A DNA stretch of 64,000 nucleotides from Salinibacter pepae (GCF_947077775.1 NZ_CAMTTE010000001.1:1826501-1890500), one strand, 5' to 3'; positions 24,540-34,425 are shown, counted from the first letter of the stretch. Made by a program: numbers and translations. Notes: generated by a model not told the origin, from the letters alone.

Positions 24540-27500
24540 ATGTTTGACCGCCTCGTTACCGCCGTCGTCAAAAACCGGGTCCTCGTCCTGCTCCTCATGG
24601 CCGTGCTGGTCGGGTGGGGCCTCTACAGCTGGCAGCAGGTGCCGGTGGACGCCTATCCGGAGCTTACGAACAACCAGGTGCAGATCCTGACGCGCGTGCC
24701 GGGCATGTCGCCGGTGGAGGTGGAAAAGCTGGTGTCCTACCCCATCGAGACGAGCATGACGAACCTCAACGGGGTGACGGACAACCGCTCGCTGAGCCAG
24801 TTCGGCCTGAGCGTCGTCACGCTCGTGTTTGAGGAAGACATGGATCCGTATTTCGTCCGTCGCCTCGTTTCCCAGCGCCTCTCGAAGGTGAAGGAGGACC
24901 TGCCCAAGACGGCCGAGCCGGGGCTGGGGCCGCTCTCGACGGCCCTGGGACAGGTGTACCAGTACACCCTCACCGACGAGCCGGGCGACGGGCGTTCCTA
25001 CTCCGCCCGGGAGCTCCGCACGATGCAGGACTGGATCCTCGCCCCCGAGCTCCGCACGGTGGAGGGCGTGGTGGAGGCCAACGCGCTCGGCGGCTTCGTG
25101 AAGCAGTACCACGTGCGGTTCGACCCGGACCAGCTGACGAACCACGGCCTCTCGCTCGACGAGGCCTACGCGGCGCTGCGGGAAAGCAATCAGAACGTCG
25201 GCGGCAGCTACATCACCCGCAACGACCAGCAGTACGTGGTCCGGGGGGTGGGCCGCCTCGGGGACGGCGACGGAAACGTCGTGGAAGACATCGCGAACAC
25301 CGTCATCACGAGCCGGGACGGGACGCCGGTCCTGACGAGCGACGTGGCCGACGTGGAGGTGGGCCACGCCGTGCGCTACGGCGCCGCCACCGCCGACGGC
25401 GAGGGGGAGACGGTCGTCGGCATCGTCATGATGCGCCGCGGGGCCAACGCCCAGAAGGTGGTCAACAGTGTGCAGGCCAAGATGGACGAGCTGAAGCAGG
25501 CCCTGCCGCCCGGCGTGGGCGTCGACGTGTACTACAACCGCAACGAGCTGACGAGCGCGGCGATCTCGACGGTCACGACGAGCCTGCTGATTGGGGGCCT
25601 GCTCGTGCTCCTCGTCCTCATCGGCTTCCTCGGGGACTGGCGCTCGGCCCTCATCGTGAGCCTCGTGCTGCCGATGACGGCCCTCATCACGTTCATTCTC
25701 ATGAATTACTTCAGGTTCAAGGCCAATTTGATGAGCCTGGGCGGCCTGGCGATCGGCCTCGGGATGTTCGTGGACGGGGCCATCGTGATGGTCGAGAACA
25801 TCTACCGCCTCCGCGAGCAGAACCCGGACGCGTCGATCGGCCTCATCGTGGTGCGGGCCGGGCGGGAGGTGGCGCGTCCCATCGCCTTCTCCGTGTGCGT
25901 GGTGATCGCGGTCTTCCTCCCCCTCTTCACCCTGCAGCAGATGGAGGGGCGCATGTTTCGGCCCATGGCGTTTACGGTGTCGTTCGCTATGATGGCCGCG
26001 CTGTTCCTGGCGCTCACGATGGCACCGGCCCTGAGCTCGTACCTGCTCGCGTCCGTCGGGGGCTCGACGGACGAGGCCACTCCGACCGACGACACGTCCA
26101 GGAGCAATGGAACGGCCCCCCTGCCCGAGAAGGGCGCCCCCGAAGGGACGGACGGATCGTCGACCCGCGTGGTGGCGGCCCTCCAGTCGGTGTACGAGCC
26201 CCTGCTCGACACCGCCCTGGCCCACCGCTGGGCGACGGTGGCCACCGCGATCGCGGTGGCCGGCCTGGGCGTCGGGCTCTTCACGACGCTCGGGACCGAG
26301 TTTGCACCGGACCTGGAGGAGGGATCGGTGGCCATCCAGGTGGCCCTGGAGCCGGACGCCGCCCTCGAAACGTCGACCGAGGTGCAGACGAAGGTCGAGC
26401 GCGCCCTCATGGAGTTCCCCGAGGTGACGACCGCCGTGAGCAAGACCGGCCGCCCCGCCGTCGCCTTCGACCCGATGGGCCAGAACCTGACCGACATGTT
26501 CGTCGGCCTCGCCCCCCGCGACACGTGGTCCTTCGACTCGAAGACAGCGCTCGTGGACTCGATGCGGGCCCGCGTCAACCAGATCCCTGGCGCCAACTTT
26601 GCCTTCACCCAGCCCATCGCCCTGCGCCTCGACGAGATGGTAAGCGGGGCCAAGAGCGAGATCGCGCTCAAGATCTTCGGCGACGACCTCGACGCACTGC
26701 GCCGCCTGCAGTCGGAGGCCGCCGACGCGGTGTCCGGCATCGAGGGCGTGGCGGACGTGCTGCCCTCCCAGATTGCCGGCTACGGCTACGTGGAGGTCGA
26801 CATCGACCGCGACCGGGCCGCCCGCCACGGCCTCAGCGTGGGCACCATTCAGCGGGCCATCGACGTGGCCATCGGGGGCGAGCAGCTGAGCACCATCCGG
26901 GAGGGGGACCGGCGCTTTGCCCTCGTCGGGAAGTTTCGGGCCGCCGCCCGCGGCTCCGTCGAGTCGATCCGCAACCTGCCGCTGACGACCGCCGAGGGCT
27001 CGCGGGTTCGGCTGCAGGACGTAGCGTCCGTTGAGCTTACGGAGGCGCCGGCGGAGGTGTCTCGGGAGCAGGGCAAGCGAAAGGTGACCCTGGGCATCAA
27101 CCTCAGCGGCCGCGACGCCGGCAGCTTCGTGGCGGAGGCGAAGGAGGCGTTCCGGAGCGAGGTGGCCCTCCCCGCCGGGTACCTGGCCGAGTGGGGCGGT
27201 CAGTTCGAAAATCAGGAGCGGGCGCAGGACCGGCTCCTGCTCATCGTGCCCATCACGCTCGCCATCGTGTTCGTGCTCCTGTTCATGACCTTCAACTCCC
27301 TGGGGCAGGCGGTGCTCGTCTTCCTCAACATTCCGGCCTCGGTCGTGGGCGGCGTCGTCCTGCTCTGGGCGATGGGCCTCTACATGAGCGTGCCGGCTTC
27401 GGTCGGCTTTATCGCCGTGCTCGGGATCGCCGTTCAAAATGGCGTGGTGATGGTGAGCTTTATCGACAACCTCCGCGAGCGGGGGCGTTCCCTCACCGAG

Positions 27501-27788
27501 GCCGTGCGAACGGGCGCGCTGCTGCGCCTGCGCCCCATCCTCATGACGACGCTCACGACGCTGCTCGGCCTGCTGCCGCTGCTGGTGGCCACCGGCATCG
27601 GCGCGAACGTGCAGCGCCCCCTCGCGGCCGTGGTCGTGGGGGGCATCTTCACGCTCGTCCCCTCCACCCTTCTGCTGCTGCCCACCCTCTACGGCTGGTT
27701 CAACCCCCCGGCACAGTCCAAGCGGGCAATCGCCCGGGCGGTGGAGGCCCGCGATCAGGCCCAGCTTCGGGGCAGCGTGACTGCCTAA
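24540..27788 (+). CDS. CusA/CzcA-like heavy-metal RND efflux pump
   Basis: A 1082-aa inner-membrane proton antiporter with the RND layout: TM1, a large periplasmic loop, TM2-6, a cytoplasmic linker, TM7, a second periplasmic loop and TM8-12. The TM4 motif reads GLAIGLGMFVDGAIVMVEN. It resembles the Cu/Ag (CusA) form with one central Asp more than the two-acid DFGIIVDG form of Zn/Co/Cd pumps, so monovalent copper or silver is the better guess. A Ser/Thr/Asp-rich insertion (~500-545) lies in the cytoplasmic linker between the two halves. It is preceded by channel and adaptor genes and followed by the PII-like gene after 28 bases. Confidence 0.93.
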   Translation: MFDRLVTAVVKNRVLVLLLMAVLVGWGLYSWQQVPVDAYPELTNNQVQILTRVPGMSPVEVEKLVSYPIETSMTNLNGVTDNRSLSQFGLSVVTLVFEEDMDPYFVRRLVSQRLSKVKEDLPKTAEPGLGPLSTALGQVYQYTLTDEPGDGRSYSARELRTMQDWILAPELRTVEGVVEANALGGFVKQYHVRFDPDQLTNHGLSLDEAYAALRESNQNVGGSYITRNDQQYVVRGVGRLGDGDGNVVEDIANTVITSRDGTPVLTSDVADVEVGHAVRYGAATADGEGETVVGIVMMRRGANAQKVVNSVQAKMDELKQALPPGVGVDVYYNRNELTSAAISTVTTSLLIGGLLVLLVLIGFLGDWRSALIVSLVLPMTALITFILMNYFRFKANLMSLGGLAIGLGMFVDGAIVMVENIYRLREQNPDASIGLIVVRAGREVARPIAFSVCVVIAVFLPLFTLQQMEGRMFRPMAFTVSFAMMAALFLALTMAPALSSYLLASVGGSTDEATPTDDTSRSNGTAPLPEKGAPEGTDGSSTRVVAALQSVYEPLLDTALAHRWATVATAIAVAGLGVGLFTTLGTEFAPDLEEGSVAIQVALEPDAALETSTEVQTKVERALMEFPEVTTAVSKTGRPAVAFDPMGQNLTDMFVGLAPRDTWSFDSKTALVDSMRARVNQIPGANFAFTQPIALRLDEMVSGAKSEIALKIFGDDLDALRRLQSEAADAVSGIEGVADVLPSQIAGYGYVEVDIDRDRAARHGLSVGTIQRAIDVAIGGEQLSTIREGDRRFALVGKFRAAARGSVESIRNLPLTTAEGSRVRLQDVASVELTEAPAEVSREQGKRKVTLGINLSGRDAGSFVAEAKEAFRSEVALPAGYLAEWGGQFENQERAQDRLLLIVPITLAIVFVLLFMTFNSLGQAVLVFLNIPASVVGGVVLLWAMGLYMSVPASVGFIAVLGIAVQNGVVMVSFIDNLRERGRSLTEAVRTGALLRLRPILMTTLTTLLGLLPLLVATGIGANVQRPLAAVVVGGIFTLVPSTLLLLPTLYGWFNPPAQSKRAIARAVEARDQAQLRGSVTA

Positions 27789-27816
27789 CGTCCTCTGCCA
27801 CAGACAACATTCCGCC

Positions 27817-28155
27817 ATGAAGATGATCGTCGCCTACATTCGGCCCGTGAAGCAAGACGAGGTCGCCGAGCGCCTGCGCCGGATGGGGGTGCCCGGCGCC
27901 AGCATGCACCCCGTCGAGGGGTTTGGGCGGGAGGCCGACCCGAGCGGGCGGGCCTCTTACGGGCCGCAGGTAACGCCCTACGCGGAGATGGTGCGAGTCG
28001 AGATCGCCTGCGCGGACGACCGCGTGGAGGACTGGACCCGGGCCCTCGCGGAGGCCGCCCGGACCGGGCGGCGGGGCGACGGCAAAGTGTTCGTGCTTCC
28101 GGTCGCCGACGCCGTGGACATCCGAACCCTCCACACGGGAGATGCGGTCGTCTGA
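27817..28155 (+). CDS. PII-like protein associated with metal efflux
   Basis: A 112-aa GlnB-fold protein: MKMIVAYIRPVKQDEVAERL, the T-loop region (PVEGFGREADPSGRASYGPQ), YAEMVRVEIACADDRVEDW and the C-terminal DGKVFVLPVADAVDIRT. The T-loop lacks the classical uridylylated Tyr context, so it belongs with the PII-like group known to sit beside CzcA/CusA-type pumps. These proteins form trimers binding nucleotides, and a link to metal or pump control is suspected from gene context. It lies 28 bases after the RND gene, probably cotranscribed. Confidence 0.85.
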   Translation: MKMIVAYIRPVKQDEVAERLRRMGVPGASMHPVEGFGREADPSGRASYGPQVTPYAEMVRVEIACADDRVEDWTRALAEAARTGRRGDGKVFVLPVADAVDIRTLHTGDAVV

Positions 28156-28211
28156 GCTGCGCTCCGCGTCCCGCCCCCACACGCCCCCCAATCTTCGTTG
28201 CCACATCTGCC

Positions 28212-28706
28212 ATGACCGCCGCGCACCTCCACCTCGCCCTCAACCACATTCCCGTCCTCGGCACGCTCTTCGGCACCGGCCTCCTTGCCTACGGGCTCTG
28301 GCAGAGACAAGAGACCATTCAGGACGTCGGTCTCGGCCTCCTCGTCGGGGTCGGGGCTGTCGCCGTGGCGGTGTACTGGACCGGCGAGCCCGCCGAGGAG
28401 ATCGTCGACGGTGTGGCGGGGGTCTCCCACGACGCGATCGAGGTGCACGAGCAGTGGGGATGGTACGCGTTTCTTGCGAGCATCGTGACGGGTGTCGCCT
28501 CGCTCGGCGCCCTGCTGTACGGCCGGTCTCGACGCACACTCGCGCGATGGGCCGCCCAACTTGTGCTCGTGCTCTCCCTGCTCACGACCGGCGTGATGGC
28601 CTACACCGCAAACCTGGGCGGAAAGGTGCACCACCCTGAGCTCCGTGCCGACCCGACGGCCGTGGGGACGCCCGACGGCCCGGGGCCGGACGTGCACGAC
28701 GAGTGA
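28212..28706 (+). CDS. Small four-TM membrane protein with conserved-looking His (DUF2231-like)
   Basis: The 164-aa product has about four membrane helices (~10-27, ~38-57, ~82-102, ~110-130) and histidines at membrane edges: HLHLALNHIP, HDAIEVHEQWGWYA and GGKVHHPEL. The pattern resembles DUF2231 membrane proteins, whose function is not settled. The His placement would suit heme or metal binding, but this is inference. It sits 56 bases after the PII-like gene and before the HiPIP gene. Confidence 0.7.
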   Translation: MTAAHLHLALNHIPVLGTLFGTGLLAYGLWQRQETIQDVGLGLLVGVGAVAVAVYWTGEPAEEIVDGVAGVSHDAIEVHEQWGWYAFLASIVTGVASLGALLYGRSRRTLARWAAQLVLVLSLLTTGVMAYTANLGGKVHHPELRADPTAVGTPDGPGPDVHDE

Positions 28707-28869
28707 GGCGCCGCCGCGCCGCATCGACGAACGGCCCCCGCCGGAGGACGGGATTGGGGGGATTCCACCACACGAGCGCCCGTCAGAGCTCCCCTAACAC
28801 CCTTTCTCCTCGTACACAATCTTGTGGATTGCATCTACACTCTCTCCGTTCACAACCACGTACAGTCCC

Positions 28870-29265
28870 GTGACCGATACACACTCAGACCCTGTGTCCC
28901 GACGACAATTTCTTCGCTCGCTCGGCCTCGCCGGGGCCATGGGCGCGAGCGGCACGCTCCTGGTGGCCTGCGGGGGCGGCTCCGACGGCTCCGGGAATGG
29001 GGCCGGCGGCACCGACAGCGAAAGCGCGACGGCGGCGGCGGACTGCTCCGACCTGTCGCGCCTCTCGGACGCCCAAAAACAGCGGCGCAAGCAGCAGGTG
29101 AACGCCCTGAACTACGTGGAGGCGTCCCCCAAACCGAACAAGAACTGCGCGAACTGCCAGCTCTACCAGCAGGAGAAGTATGGCTCGGGCTGTGGCGGGT
29201 GCCAGCTCTTTCCCGGCCCGGTTGCCGGAGAAGGGTACTGCAGCTCCTGGGCCAAACAGAGCTAG
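28870..29265 (+). CDS. Tat-exported high-potential iron-sulfur protein (HiPIP)
   Basis: The 131-aa product has a twin-arginine signal (SRRQFLRSLGLAGAM) ending at a possible lipobox-like LVAC, a Ser/Gly/Asp-rich spacer, and a HiPIP fold. Cluster cysteines are in NCANCQLYQQEKYG, CGGCQLFPGPVAG and GYCSSW, matching the family C-x-x-C ... G-Y-C-x-x-W signature. HiPIPs carry electrons in the periplasm. The start is uncertain: GTG 28870 puts the RR motif close to the N-terminus, while an in-frame TTG lies at 28822. Its place in a metal-efflux cluster is unusual. Confidence 0.82.
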   Translation: MTDTHSDPVSRRQFLRSLGLAGAMGASGTLLVACGGGSDGSGNGAGGTDSESATAAADCSDLSRLSDAQKQRRKQQVNALNYVEASPKPNKNCANCQLYQQEKYGSGCGGCQLFPGPVAGEGYCSSWAKQS

Positions 29266-29478
29266 GCCCGGCGCCCGCTCGGTTGCCCTTTCGGGAGGAC
29301 GGCCCGCCCCCACCGCCATCACGAACCGGGGGAAGGGCCGTCCCCTACATTTCTGGCCCGCACACGGCACGGTTTCCCAGAACGCCGTTGTGGGGGCGCC
29401 GTGTGGGTCGGCACGACCGAACCACGGGGTTCGTACAACACGAGTGCATCTGCAGGCCACACACCGCACGCCCCGTCG

Positions 29479-30225
29479 ATGAGTGACGCCCCCCATCTTT
29501 TGCTTGTCGAGGACGAGCCCGACGTCGCCTCGTTCGTGCAGCAGGGGCTCAACGAAGAGGGGTACGAGGTGAGCTGGGTCGAGGCCGGCCGGCGTGGGCT
29601 CGACTACGCCCGGCAGGGCGGCATCGACCTCGTGCTGCTGGACATCCGTCTCCCCGATCTGTCCGGGCTGGAGGTGTGCGAGCGCCTGCGCCTGCACCGT
29701 CCCGAGCTGCTGATCCTGATGCTCACCGCCCTCGACGCCGTGGAGGACCGGGTGCGAGGCCTCCGGGCGGGGGCGGACGACTATCTCCCCAAGCCGTTCG
29801 CCTTCGACGAGCTTCTGGCGCGCATCGAGGCCCTGCTGCGCCGTGTGGACCGGCCTTCGGAGTCGGGGCGGGTGGAGGACGGGCCGCTCGTGCTCGACCC
29901 GGCGGCCCGTACCTGCACCTTCGACGGGGACGACGTCGACCTTACGCCCACCGAGTTCGACCTGCTGGCCTTCCTCATGGCCCGCAACGGCCAGGCGTTG
30001 AGCCGCGACACGATCCATCAGGAGGTGTGGGGGCATGATTTCGATCGCGGGACGAACCTGATCGACGTGTACGTAAACTACGTCCGCCGCAAGCTCGACG
30101 AGGTTGGCTGCGAGGCGCCCATTGAAACCGTGCGGGGCATCGGCTACCGGTACACCGCCTGCTCAGACACAGACGCCTCCGCCGACGACCGCCCCTCCCC
30201 CACCGATTCCGCGAGCCCGCGATGA
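29479..30225 (+). CDS. OmpR/CusR-family response regulator
   Basis: A 248-aa regulator. The receiver domain has acidic residues near 11-13, phospho-acceptor Asp55 in LVLLDIRLPDLSG, and Lys in ADDYLPKPFAFDELLARI. The winged-helix domain (~135-230) includes LTPTEFDLLAFLMARNGQ and NLIDVYVNYVRRKLDE. It probably controls the metal-efflux genes upstream, by analogy with CusR and from position. ATG 29479 (MSDAPHLLLVEDE) is preferred over an open frame from 29401. Its TGA overlaps the kinase ATG (ATGA at 30222-30225), so the two are translationally coupled. Confidence 0.93.
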   Translation: MSDAPHLLLVEDEPDVASFVQQGLNEEGYEVSWVEAGRRGLDYARQGGIDLVLLDIRLPDLSGLEVCERLRLHRPELLILMLTALDAVEDRVRGLRAGADDYLPKPFAFDELLARIEALLRRVDRPSESGRVEDGPLVLDPAARTCTFDGDDVDLTPTEFDLLAFLMARNGQALSRDTIHQEVWGHDFDRGTNLIDVYVNYVRRKLDEVGCEAPIETVRGIGYRYTACSDTDASADDRPSPTDSASPR

Positions 30226-31727
30226 CGGCCCTCTCCTCCCGGCCCGGCTCCCCTGACGCACCGCCAGACGAACGCCCGTCCTTTCGGCGGCGCCTGCTGA
30301 TGCGGATCGGCCCCGCGGTCGTGCTCGCCCTCGGCGTCCTGGCTGCCATCGCCTGGGGCGGGGCCTACCTGACCGTCCATCAGAGCGCGACCAACGCGCT
30401 GGCGACGGAGGTGAATGAGATGCGCGCCGACGTGGGCGGTGAGGACACACTGGACCTGTCCCGGTACGCGTGGGACGAGGCCCACCACCGCCTGGCAGTC
30501 GACCGGGTCGACCCCATTTTCGTGCAGGTCTTCACGCCGGACGGCCGCCTCGTGCGCCGGTCGGCCAACATCGACTCGCTTCCCGTACACGTTCCGGCCC
30601 GGCGCCGGCCGGTTCATGCGGAGGGGATCTGGCCCTCCCTCCATACCTTCACGCTGGGCGGCCGCTCGTTCTACTACCGCACCCGGCCCCTGCGGGCGTC
30701 CTCCGGCGGCCGACTGGGCTTCGTTCAGGTCGCCCGTCTCGTGCCCGAGCACCGCTCCCTGCTGTGGGGCTTCGGGGCGGGGCTGGGCGGCCTCTGGCTG
30801 CTGCTGTCGGGCGGGCTGATGGGCCTCGTGGCCTGGGCCGCCGGGCGCGTGCTCCGCCCGCTCCGCTCCATCACCGAGGTGGCCCGGTCGGTGACCTCCG
30901 CGGAGCTGGAGGAGCGGGTCGACATCCCCCCCACCGCCGACCGCGAGACCGCGACGCTGGGCCGCGCCTTCAATGCCCTGCTCGACCGGATCGAGGAGCA
31001 CGTGGCGGCCCTGCGGGGGTTTACCGCCAACGCGGCCCACGAGCTGCAAACCCCCCTCACCGCGCTTCAGGGCCACGTCGAGCTGGCCCTGCGCCGCGAG
31101 CGCACCCCGGAGAGCTACCGCGAAACCCTTCGCCTCCTGGACCGCAAACTCGGGGGGCTGGTGCGGACGCTCCGCGCCCTGCTCACGCTGACCCGCCTCG
31201 ACCGGGAGGGCGCCTTCGAGCGAAGCCCCGTGGACCTGTCCGCCCTCGCCGCCGACGAGGCGGATGCGGTGCAGCCCGCGGCCGAGAAGAAAGGACTTGC
31301 CCTCACGGTCGACGCCGATGCGTCCGTCCGCACCTCCGGGCAGCCGGCCCTGCTCCGGAAGGCGGTCCGGAATCTTCTCGACAACGCCGTCAAGTACACC
31401 CGCGAGGGGGCCGTCCGCGTCGATGTCGGGACGACCGCGGACGGGCAGGCGCGCCTCACCTGCACCGACACGGGGGTGGGCATGTCCGACGAGGAGTGCG
31501 CCACGGCGACGGAGCGCTTCTACCGGGGCACCGAGGCCGGCCGCATGGCTCAGGGAAGCGGGCTCGGCCTCTCGCTCATCCGCCGCATCGTGGAGGAGCA
31601 CGACGGCGAGCTGCGGCTCGACTCCACCCCAGGGGAGGGCACCCGGGTCACCATCATTCTTCCAGCACCCTCGTCGTCCGTCCCCTCGCTTGAGCCTGAG
31701 CACAAGCCGGCGCCCGACGTCGCGTAG
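30222..31727 (+). CDS. Sensor histidine kinase, CusS-like
   Basis: The 501-aa membrane kinase has TM1 (~30-50), a periplasmic sensor (~51-182), TM2 (~183-207), a HAMP domain (~208-262), and a HisKA domain with His273 in GFTANAAHELQTPLTALQ. The ATPase domain has N box NLLDNAVKYT, G1 TDTGVGMS and G2 GSGLGLSLIRRI. The Met/His density of the sensor is not striking, so copper sensing is inferred from the neighbouring pump genes only. It overlaps the regulator by four bases. Confidence 0.92.
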   Translation: MTALSSRPGSPDAPPDERPSFRRRLLMRIGPAVVLALGVLAAIAWGGAYLTVHQSATNALATEVNEMRADVGGEDTLDLSRYAWDEAHHRLAVDRVDPIFVQVFTPDGRLVRRSANIDSLPVHVPARRRPVHAEGIWPSLHTFTLGGRSFYYRTRPLRASSGGRLGFVQVARLVPEHRSLLWGFGAGLGGLWLLLSGGLMGLVAWAAGRVLRPLRSITEVARSVTSAELEERVDIPPTADRETATLGRAFNALLDRIEEHVAALRGFTANAAHELQTPLTALQGHVELALRRERTPESYRETLRLLDRKLGGLVRTLRALLTLTRLDREGAFERSPVDLSALAADEADAVQPAAEKKGLALTVDADASVRTSGQPALLRKAVRNLLDNAVKYTREGAVRVDVGTTADGQARLTCTDTGVGMSDEECATATERFYRGTEAGRMAQGSGLGLSLIRRIVEEHDGELRLDSTPGEGTRVTIILPAPSSSVPSLEPEHKPAPDVA

Positions 31728-32454
31728 CCCTTGTCTCCCAACGGCTGCGCCCGTGGCAGGGGGACGAACGGGGGGGCCGGTGCGCGGCGGCCCTCTTGGG
31801 AAAACCGGGCAGGACTCGGACGCGCCCCAAACGAGGCCCCCGCCTACGACACTCTTCCGGTCGGTTCGGCGGACACACCTGCCCAGTTCCTTTCGCTTCT
31901 CCGTTCCCACCCGCGGACTTCAATCCCGGCTTCCGGCCGGGACGGTGCCCCGCGGTCCACAAAACCCTTTTCTCAGGGACGGGGCGATTCGTGCGCGTTT
32001 CTGGCCCTCGGTGCCCCGACGCCGGACGAGACACACCGCCACATAGAAAACGCCCGGCACCCCCACCAGAGGGCCGGGCGTCGGCGCTTCAAGGCGCCGT
32101 TGGGAGAAATGACTGCAATACGAGTCCCACCAGGAACTCGAAGTGCGCCTCAAAGACACGTCTATACCCGCAACCCTAACGTCGCCCGCCCCTGCTTCAG
32201 ATACTCTTCACCTTGGGGGCCTCAGCGTCGGAGACGGCCCCGGCGCGCTTCCCGCCATTCGCGTGGACGAGGGGCCGTCTCCCAGCGCCCGTCGGCCCTG
32301 TGGGGTCCCACGACACGGAGGGGACTGGCCGCGCCCCTTTAATACATCCTTTATGAACGATGCCGTTATAGTGCCCCGCACGCGTTTAATACGCGTCTGC
32401 TGCCCGACGATAACTCTACTCATGCCTGATTTTTGTAACAAAGGTGTTTTTCTT
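31728..32454. other. Long intergenic stretch between the kinase and a chemoreceptor
   Basis: No protein gene is supported. The stretch contains a hairpin at 31924-31942 (TCCCGGC/GCCGGGA), a cluster of three hairpins at 32050-32140 described separately, and an AT-rich tract at 32337-32454 that probably holds the chemoreceptor promoter. Confidence 0.5.
32047..32140 (-). ncRNA. Candidate structured RNA 3' end with intrinsic terminator
   Basis: On the minus strand three hairpins follow one another: CGAGTTCC/GGGACTCG (arms at 32133-32140 and 32121-32128), CGGCGC/GCGCCG (32094-32099 with 32082-32087), and ACGCCCGGC/GCCGGGCGT (32073-32081 with 32050-32058). The last is a 9-bp stem followed by TTTT, an intrinsic terminator. 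No minus-strand protein gene feeds into it, so an untranslated transcript is possible. Its 5' end is not defined and no known RNA family was recognised. Confidence 0.3.
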
Positions 32455-34425
32455 ATGTGTTCGTTCGCCGACGACACCCCCAAGGCCGAACGGTCCGCGC
32501 CAGCGTCCTCCCCGCAGCCGTCCGCCGACGGCCCAACGTCGTCTCCCGCCCGACGCATCTTTGTTGCCTTCGGGGCGGCCACACTGTCCGCCAGCGCCGG
32601 GGTCGCAGGGGCCTTCGCACTGTCATCGGTCTGGATCAGCGCATTCGTTCTTGGCACGTGTGGACTGCTCGCGGCCGGAATTGCGAGCCACGTGGCGTGG
32701 CGGGTGGGCCGGTCCATCCATCGCGTCCGGCACACCGTGGAGGCCCATGAGGCGGGCGATCGAGATGCGTCACCGTCGTCCCGGCCGAGTGATTTTTTCG
32801 GCGACATTCCGGCCCGTCTCAGTACCCTGGTCGACGAGATAGAGCGGAGAGGGGCGCACATGGACGCCCTTGGGCAGATGATGATGCGCACGAGCACCGA
32901 AGAGGAGGTGCACGCGGCCTTCCGCACGTTTTTGAAGGAGGTGCGCGACGTGACACAGGCCCAGTACGCGGCCCTCAGCATCTTCGATGAGGACGGCGAG
33001 ATCGTGGAGTTCTTCACGCTCGGCCTGACCGACGAGCAGGAGGCGGCCATCGACCATCCCCCGGAAGGAGAGGGCCTGCTCGGATACATTCCCGAGCAAC
33101 AGGTCACGCTGCGGCTCGACGACATGACCACCCACAGCGAATCGGTCGGCTTTCCCGACGGGCACCCGCCCATGCAGTCGCTGCTGGCGGCGCCCATCAC
33201 GTATCAGGACCAGGCGCTCGGCAACCTCTACCTGTCGGACAAGGCGGAGGTCACGACCTTCGACGCGGCCGACGAGCAGTTCGTCGAGGCGGCCGCGGAG
33301 GCGGCGGCCGTCCTCATCAACGAGCGGCAGTCGCGGCGGCGCAACGAGCGCATTCGACAGACGCTCCGCCGCGAGACGAGGGCGCTGGCGGACGTGCTGG
33401 GCCGACTGGCCGCGGGCGACCTGTCGGTCGAGGTCCCCCAGGACAGCGACGACGAGGACCTGGCCCGCGTGTGGAGTCGGCTCGACGAGACGGTCGACAG
33501 CCTCCGGGCGCTCATCGGGCGCATCGCCGGGGCGACCCAGGAGCTCTCCGCCACGTCCACCCAGCTGTCCAACACGGCGGACGACATGTCGGCCGGGGCC
33601 GAAGAGCAGTCGACCCAGCTCGAGGATGTCGCCGCGGCGATGGAGGAGATGTCCCGCACCATCGGCGAGAACGCCGAGACCGTCGACCGCACCTCCCAGC
33701 GCGCCGAGGCCGCCCGGGCGGCGGCCCAGGAGAACGGCGACATCGTGTACCGGGCCATCGAGAAGATGGAGCAGGTCGGCGAGGTCGTCGAACACTCCGC
33801 CGAGACGATCAACCAGCTGGGCACGTCCAGCGAGGCAATTGGGGAGATCGTGGCGACGATCGACGACATCGCGGACCAGACGAACCTGCTCGCCCTCAAC
33901 GCCGCCATCGAGGCCGCCCGGGCCGGCGAGCACGGGGCCGGCTTTGCCGTGGTGGCCGAGGAGGTGCAGAGCCTCGCGGAGCGGACGGCCGAGGCCACCG
34001 AGCGCATCGAACAGATGATCACGTCCGTCCAGCGGGAGGCCAAGCAGGCCGTGGCCGCCATGGACGACGGCACGGAGGAGGCCCGACAGGGCATTGAGCT
34101 GGCCAACGAGGCCGGCGCCGCGCTCGACGAGATGATCGAGGACATTCAGGCCGTGGCCGGCGACATCGACGACATCGCCGCCGCCACCGAGCAGCAATCC
34201 GCCACGAGTGAGCGGGTCTCCCAAAACATCAAGGAGATCTCGACGGTCACCTCGCAGACCGCCCGGGACGTGACGGAGATCGCCCAGTCCGCCGCCGACC
34301 TCAGCGACCTGTCCGGACGGCTCGTCGACACGACCGACCAATTCGTTCTCGAGGGCGAGGACCAACAGTCCCCCACGGCGTCCCCGGCCCGTGGCGACGG
34401 GGCGCCGTCCGTCTCGGCACCGTAG
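32455..34425 (+). CDS. Chemotaxis transducer with internal GAF domain
   Basis: The 656-aa protein has two membrane helices (~34-60 and ~62-84), a GAF domain (~148-290; [21 protein letters not shown] ... [21 protein letters not shown]), a HAMP-like segment (~300-340), and the receptor hairpin (~345-620) with a standard tip, [20 protein letters not shown] then [17 protein letters not shown] domains bind small ligands or chromophores, so it likely senses a cytoplasmic signal. ATG 32455 is chosen because the AT-rich DNA just upstream looks like a promoter; ATG 32422 is an alternative. It pairs with the receptor at 19770-21614 only in family, not in operon. Confidence 0.9.
   Translation: MCSFADDTPKAERSAPASSPQPSADGPTSSPARRIFVAFGAATLSASAGVAGAFALSSVWISAFVLGTCGLLAAGIASHVAWRVGRSIHRVRHTVEAHEAGDRDASPSSRPSDFFGDIPARLSTLVDEIERRGAHMDALGQMMMRTSTEEEVHAAFRTFLKEVRDVTQAQYAALSIFDEDGEIVEFFTLGLTDEQEAAIDHPPEGEGLLGYIPEQQVTLRLDDMTTHSESVGFPDGHPPMQSLLAAPITYQDQALGNLYLSDKAEVTTFDAADEQFVEAAAEAAAVLINERQSRRRNERIRQTLRRETRALADVLGRLAAGDLSVEVPQDSDDEDLARVWSRLDETVDSLRALIGRIAGATQELSATSTQLSNTADDMSAGAEEQSTQLEDVAAAMEEMSRTIGENAETVDRTSQRAEAARAAAQENGDIVYRAIEKMEQVGEVVEHSAETINQLGTSSEAIGEIVATIDDIADQTNLLALNAAIEAARAGEHGAGFAVVAEEVQSLAERTAEATERIEQMITSVQREAKQAVAAMDDGTEEARQGIELANEAGAALDEMIEDIQAVAGDIDDIAAATEQQSATSERVSQNIKEISTVTSQTARDVTEIAQSAADLSDLSGRLVDTTDQFVLEGEDQQSPTASPARGDGAPSVSAP

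Noticed and set aside
24477-27818. A 1113-codon open frame on the minus strand opposite the RND pump gene
   Set aside because: The plus strand encodes a clear CusA/CzcA protein. The opposite frame is His/Arg/Gly-rich with no domain, as expected when third-position G/C removes stop codons in high-GC DNA.
32089-32160. A minus-strand peptide frame (ending QSFLPTAP) before the orphan terminator, considered as a leader peptide
   Set aside because: There is no ATG start and no downstream minus-strand gene to regulate; the hairpins alone are reported.
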